Below the pieces are notes generated by a model. The model was given only the letters and a program-made list of their open reading frames with translations, searched no databases and was not told where the DNA came from. A stretch of DNA of 64,000 nucleotides from contig NZ_BDCI01000043.1 in the NCBI RefSeq assembly GCF_001613425.1, forward strand, positions 1-64,000. Direction: 5' to 3'. Below, one piece after another: positions 60,566 to 64,000 of this stretch. The translations under genes and the position numbers were made by a program. The stretch's first letter is position 1; each line of letters opens with the position of its first letter. The DNA comes from Nocardia vulneris. GTDB lineage: Bacteria > Actinomycetota > Actinomycetes > Mycobacteriales > Mycobacteriaceae.

Positions 60566-60641
60566 CTCGCACGCGTTCTGAGCTCTCGCACGCGCTGTGG
60601 CATGGCAGAGCGGGTGCGTGAGGTCAGAACGGGTGCGTGAG
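60566..60641. repeat. Palindromic element, copy D (divergent)
   Basis: This 76-bp copy keeps the core CGCTGTGGCATGGCAGAGCG but has different arm bases (CTCGCACGCGTTCTGAGCTC paired with GGTCAGAACGGGTGCGTGAG). It is the most diverged copy and lies between convergent genes. Confidence 0.88.
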
Positions 60642-60643
60642 TG

Positions 60644-62914
60644 CTAGTTGAGGCGGACTGCGACGCCGTTGGAGAGGACGAAGTCGTGTAGTTCGAGGTG
60701 GGTGGGGGTGGATTCGGTGGGGACGTCGAAGACCAGCTGGGTGGTCGCGGACTGGCCGGGGGCCAGCTCGAACGAGTAGTTGTAGCTGTGCTGGGCGACC
60801 TGCCAAATGGTCGCGGTGGCGTTGTGGTCGAACGCAGTGCCTGCGGCGTCGAACAGGCGCTGGCCGAACGGCAGGAACCACTTCGCCTCGTCGGAGATGT
60901 TGCGGACCGCGAGCGTGACGACCACGAACGAACCCGCGGCCTGCTGCAGGCCGACCCGCCGCACGCCGCTGTCGACGCCGCTGACCACGAACTCGAACTT
61001 GCCGTCCCGCACCGGCGTTCCGGCCTCCGCGGGCCCCACCGGACCGGGCTGTTCCGGCGGTGGTCCGGGGTTCTCCTCGGCCACGGCGGTCGGTGGCGGC
61101 GGCGCGGCCGTGCTGCCGCCCGAGTCCGCACCCCGATTGCCGGCCGCCAGCAGCGCGACGCAGCCGGCCGCCAGCATGAACGGGGTCAGGAAGACGATGA
61201 TCAACGCCCCGACGATCTTCGAGACGAAGCCGCGCTTGCGCCGGCGAGGCCGGGCCGCAGGCGGACGCCGCCGGGCGTCCTTCGGCGGTTTCGCCGGAGC
61301 CGGAAAGACTTTGCGCCCGTAACCGACGGGATACCGCGACGGGACGACCGGCGGCTGCGTAGCCTCCGGAACATATTGCGCAACAACAGGTCTCGGCTTG
61401 GACCGGACGAGTCCCAACTTCGCCGCGAGCGACCGAGGCGGCGTGGGCCGATGCGGCACGACGGTCCCCGGCACGCTGGTACCGAACCCCGCCTTGCCCG
61501 CCTGCGAACGCGATGCACCCGCCGCAGGCAACCGACTCCCGGGCTGCGAATATCCCTGCGCTGGAGCCGAGACGACCGGCTCGGCAAGCCGGGTCGCCAC
61601 CAGCGTCGGCGTCGGCCCAGGCTCCGGCATCACCTTGGTCGGCGAAAGACGCTGCACCCCAGCAACACCCGCAGACGCGCCACTAACCGCCGATCCGGCA
61701 TCTACGGAAGCGGCGGTCACTCCAGCCGGAGGCATCACCCGCGTCGGCGAATGGCGCTGCACCCGAGCAGCAGCGTCGCTTCCCGCCGGGCGGCCGCCGG
61801 ATGAAGACCCGGCCGCGCCCGTAGGCGGCAACGCTCTTGTCTGCGAAAGCCGTTTCACCCCATCGGCACCCGCAGACGCGCCACTCAGCGCCGATCCCGC
61901 ATCAGCGGAAGCGGCGGTCGCTCCGGCCGGGGGCATTACCCGCGTCGGCGAAAGGCGCTGCCCGCGAGCAGGTTTCGGGTACGGCGAGCCGACGGTTCCG
62001 GACGGACCGGGTGCATCGAGGCGGGGTGCGCCGTCGTTCGGCAGCACCTCGGTGGGGCTCGGGGGCCGCACGGATTTAGTGGGTGGTTGGGGTAGCAGGG
62101 GGCGGCGGATGCCGATGGCCGTGCTGGCGGCAGCCGCGAAATCCCCTGCGGTCGGGTAGCGATCGGCCGGATTCTTGGCCATGCCGCGGGTGATGACGGC
62201 ATCGAGGGCGGCCGGGACCGCGCTGTTGCGGGCGCCCGCGCGCGGCGGATCGGTCATCAGGTGGGCGTGCATCTGCTGGGCGGGGTCGGTGTCCCCGTAG
62301 GGCCGGGCGCCGGTCAGACATTCGTAGAGAACGCAGGCCAGCGAGTACACGTCGGAACGAGCATCCGCCTTGCCGGTGAACCGTTCCGGCGCCATATAGG
62401 CCAGGGTGCCGATCGCCAACCCGGTGGTGGTGACCGCGGTCTGCCCGATGCCGTGCGCGATACCGAAGTCGATCAGATAGGTGAGCCCGCCCGCGTGCAC
62501 GACGATGTTCGACGGTTTGACATCCCGGTGCACCAGCCCGGCCCGGTGCGCCGCATCCAACGCGGCGGCGACCTGACCGACGATGCCGACCGAAGTGGCG
62601 GGCCCCAGTGCTCCGGCCGCGATCATGGTCGCCAGATCGGCGCCCTCGACGAACTCCATGTCGATGAAGAGCCTGCCGTCGATCTCGCCGAAGCGGTGGA
62701 TACGCGGGATGCGCGGGTCACGCAGCTTCGACACCACTTCCGCTTCGCGCTCGAAACGCTTGCGATAGCTCGCGTCCGCCGCGAGTTCGGTGGGCAACAG
62801 TTTCAGCGCGACCCAGCGCGCACCGGCATCGTCGTATGCCAGCCAGACCTGCCCCATACCGCCCCGGCCGAGCAATCGATCCAGCCGGTAGCCCCCGAAT
62901 CGCACCTCCCCCAT
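60644..62914 (-). CDS. Membrane Ser/Thr protein kinase with repetitive linker
   Basis: The 756-residue protein begins with a kinase domain: GRGGMGQVW (16-24), catalytic Lys38, HRDVKPSN with Asp131, DFG at 149-151, APE. A long Pro/Ala/Ser linker contains five variants of TRVMPPAG, then a membrane helix (VGALIIVFLTPFMLAAGCVA) and an outer DUF4352-like domain (VRRVGLQQAAGSFVVVTLAV). I chose the ATG at 62914, with GGAGG 7 bases upstream. The linker threonines may be autophosphorylation sites. It is convergent with the patatin gene across element D. Confidence 0.92.
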   Translation of the reverse strand: MGEVRFGGYRLDRLLGRGGMGQVWLAYDDAGARWVALKLLPTELAADASYRKRFEREAEVVSKLRDPRIPRIHRFGEIDGRLFIDMEFVEGADLATMIAAGALGPATSVGIVGQVAAALDAAHRAGLVHRDVKPSNIVVHAGGLTYLIDFGIAHGIGQTAVTTTGLAIGTLAYMAPERFTGKADARSDVYSLACVLYECLTGARPYGDTDPAQQMHAHLMTDPPRAGARNSAVPAALDAVITRGMAKNPADRYPTAGDFAAAASTAIGIRRPLLPQPPTKSVRPPSPTEVLPNDGAPRLDAPGPSGTVGSPYPKPARGQRLSPTRVMPPAGATAASADAGSALSGASAGADGVKRLSQTRALPPTGAAGSSSGGRPAGSDAAARVQRHSPTRVMPPAGVTAASVDAGSAVSGASAGVAGVQRLSPTKVMPEPGPTPTLVATRLAEPVVSAPAQGYSQPGSRLPAAGASRSQAGKAGFGTSVPGTVVPHRPTPPRSLAAKLGLVRSKPRPVVAQYVPEATQPPVVPSRYPVGYGRKVFPAPAKPPKDARRRPPAARPRRRKRGFVSKIVGALIIVFLTPFMLAAGCVALLAAGNRGADSGGSTAAPPPPTAVAEENPGPPPEQPGPVGPAEAGTPVRDGKFEFVVSGVDSGVRRVGLQQAAGSFVVVTLAVRNISDEAKWFLPFGQRLFDAAGTAFDHNATATIWQVAQHSYNYSFELAPGQSATTQLVFDVPTESTPTHLELHDFVLSNGVAVRLN

Positions 62915-63175
62915 CGCGAACCTCCAGTCACCGTCGACTTGTCCAGGCTCGGCCCGCCGGCCCCGATTACCTGCGGCGACACCGGAAAACACCTGATCCG
63001 GCCGCAGATACGAAAGGACCCAACCTCCTTCGCAGCGTAACCGCGCCCCGGCACCCCGGCCAGTGTGTCGTGAACGACATCCGCCGCGGTGACCGAGCCC
63101 GCATGACGCCGGACACGGGAAGCCGCCGATGCCGCGGCCCTCGGCAAGAACGCGATCCTCGCCGGTCGTCGGCCG
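62915..63175. promoter_or_regulatory. Spacer between the two kinase genes
   Basis: This 261-bp gap follows the stop of the right-hand kinase gene and precedes the start of the left-hand one. It holds the left gene's promoter and the GGAGG ribosome site. No strong hairpin or operator was seen. Confidence 0.35.
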
Positions 63176-64000
63176 CTACTTGTCCTTGCCGGGCTTTCCA
63201 CGGCCGTGCCCGTTGTCGTGGCCGGGACCGTTGTCGTGGCCGGGACCGGGACCGGGACCGGGACCGGGACCGGGACCACCGTGCTCGTTCCTACCGTCCT
63301 CGGCACCGGCTGGCCCACCACGCCCCGGCTTCGCGGTATCCGCTCTCGGTGGTTGCGCCTTCGGCGGTTCCGCGCGAGGCGGTTCGGCGCTGGACTCCGA
63401 CGGCATCCAACTAGCGGCGCTCCCGACGGTGGGCACACAGCGCAGCAGCATCCCATCCGCCGCGACACCCCGCGCGGCGACAGCGGGATCACAGGGCTGC
63501 CACGCCGCCGGAACGATCGGCGCGGCCGGAATCGATACCACCGGAACAGGCGTGGGCACCGTTTCGACCGGCGAGGAAACCACATTGGAGGGCGTCAGCG
63601 GAGCCGAAGCCCTTGCGGCCGAACCTTTTTCGCGATCGAGCGACTGGCCCAACCAGAGCACCAGCCCGACGGTGACCAGCAGGCCGACCAGCACGACAGC
63701 CGCAATGCGCGAATTCGTCTCCCGCCGTGCCGGACTCGGCGACGGTGCGGGCGCGGCCTGGGTATCGGCCCTCCGCTCCGGCCGGGTACTCGGCAGCGTC
63801 GCCGCCGATTCGGACGCCGGAAACGGTTGGCCCGGTGCGCTTGTCGTCGGCAACACCACGGCCGCGGTCTCCACCGTCGGCACGTCGAGCCCGGTGACCG
63901 CGGCATAGGCGGCGGCCGCCAGCTCACCCGCGCTCGCGCATCGCTGCTCCGGCACCTTCGCCATCCCGCGCGCGATCACCGCATCGAGCGCGGCGGGCAC
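63176..64000 (-). CDS. C-terminal part of a second Ser/Thr kinase, cut by window edge
   Basis: Only the last 274 codons are present. They begin with the kinase C-lobe end (VPAALDAVIARGMAKVPEQR), then a linker, a membrane helix (IAAVVLVGLLVTVGLVLWLG) and an outer region ending in a Gly-Pro-His tail. The tail is made by DNA repeats (63211-63246 and 63241-63276). The catalytic residues lie outside the window. The family is supported by similarity of the C-lobe to the neighbouring kinase. Confidence 0.82.
   Translation of the reverse strand: MPAALDAVIARGMAKVPEQRCASAGELAAAAYAAVTGLDVPTVETAAVVLPTTSAPGQPFPASESAATLPSTRPERRADTQAAPAPSPSPARRETNSRIAAVVLVGLLVTVGLVLWLGQSLDREKGSAARASAPLTPSNVVSSPVETVPTPVPVVSIPAAPIVPAAWQPCDPAVAARGVAADGMLLRCVPTVGSAASWMPSESSAEPPRAEPPKAQPPRADTAKPGRGGPAGAEDGRNEHGGPGPGPGPGPGPGHDNGPGHDNGHGRGKPGKDK
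63211..63276. repeat. Tandem repeats in the kinase tail (18-bp x2, then CGGGAC x6)
   Basis: CGTTGTCGTGGCCGGGAC occurs at 63211-63228 and 63229-63246, followed by six uninterrupted CGGGAC units (63241-63276, sharing the last one). All units are multiples of three and encode Gly-Pro and His-Asp-Asn-Gly repeats, so length may change without breaking the frame. Confidence 0.92.

Overview
The window is high-GC actinobacterial chromosome, most likely Nocardia or a close mycolic-acid relative. The main evidence is the run fadE25-purE-purK-gtrA-PH protein-birA-accD5-accE5-maf-sseA-accA3, which I recall as the gene order of the Mycobacterium tuberculosis Rv3274c-Rv3285 region. Other support comes from a mycothiol-type DinB enzyme, a split PntAa/PntAb/PntB transhydrogenase, many GTG/TTG starts and frequent 4-bp stop/start overlaps. 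I saw no tRNA, rRNA, CRISPR array, transposase or prophage.

Layout. 1-5 kb: a truncated secreted protein, a fused isobutyryl-CoA mutase (IcmF) and a possible amidohydrolase remnant. 4.3-9 kb: a TetR regulator divergent from a Baeyer-Villiger-type monooxygenase, a DUF3224 protein, a metal/cobalamin-binding protein overlapping a second TetR gene, and a small membrane protein. 9-17.9 kb: a SWIM/SNF2 pair, a secreted HNH nuclease, a sulfurtransferase, and BenE and xanthine/uracil-type permeases. 17.9-22 kb: an AbiEi/DUF559-type protein, an SDR, an Lrp/AsnC regulator and a gene-poor stretch. 22-25.6 kb: a three-gene branched-chain 2-oxoacid dehydrogenase operon. 25.6-31.4 kb: thioesterase, AraC regulator, NmrA-like reductase, MFS carrier, a Pro-rich membrane protein and a frameshifted AAA ATPase. 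31.4-34.3 kb: the pnt operon. 34.7-40.5 kb: a HIT/mycothiol/peptidase E operon, a GtrA protein, a glycolate-oxidase-like flavoprotein, a GNAT-like protein, an SCO6745-like protein and a repeat-rich secreted protein. 40.5-43.4 kb: TetR and a HelD/HelR-like helicase. 43.4-59.5 kb: the conserved fadE25-to-accA3 block, interrupted by an HTH/PIN module and carrying a two-component system. 59.6 kb to the end: a patatin-like protein and two Ser/Thr kinases, the last truncated.

Metabolic theme. BkdABC would make branched acyl-CoAs, IcmF would interconvert isobutyryl- and butyryl-CoA, FadE25 would dehydrogenate acyl-CoAs, and AccA3/AccD5/AccE5 (biotinylated by BirA) would carboxylate short acyl-CoAs for lipid synthesis. 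The transhydrogenase would balance NADPH. This linkage is inference from gene identity.

The most unusual signal is a family of four dispersed palindromic elements of about 70 bp (17967-18036, 19092-19161, 25569-25637, 60566-60641). They share the core CGCTGTGGCRTGGCAKAGCG, and the middle of the stem changes in a compensatory way between copies. One copy forms the 3' end of a coding sequence. Other notable points are a catalytic Cys-to-Ser change in the SseA homologue, a one-base frameshift in the AAA gene, an HTH/PIN module inserted in a conserved block, and paired 15-bp operators in front of fadE25.
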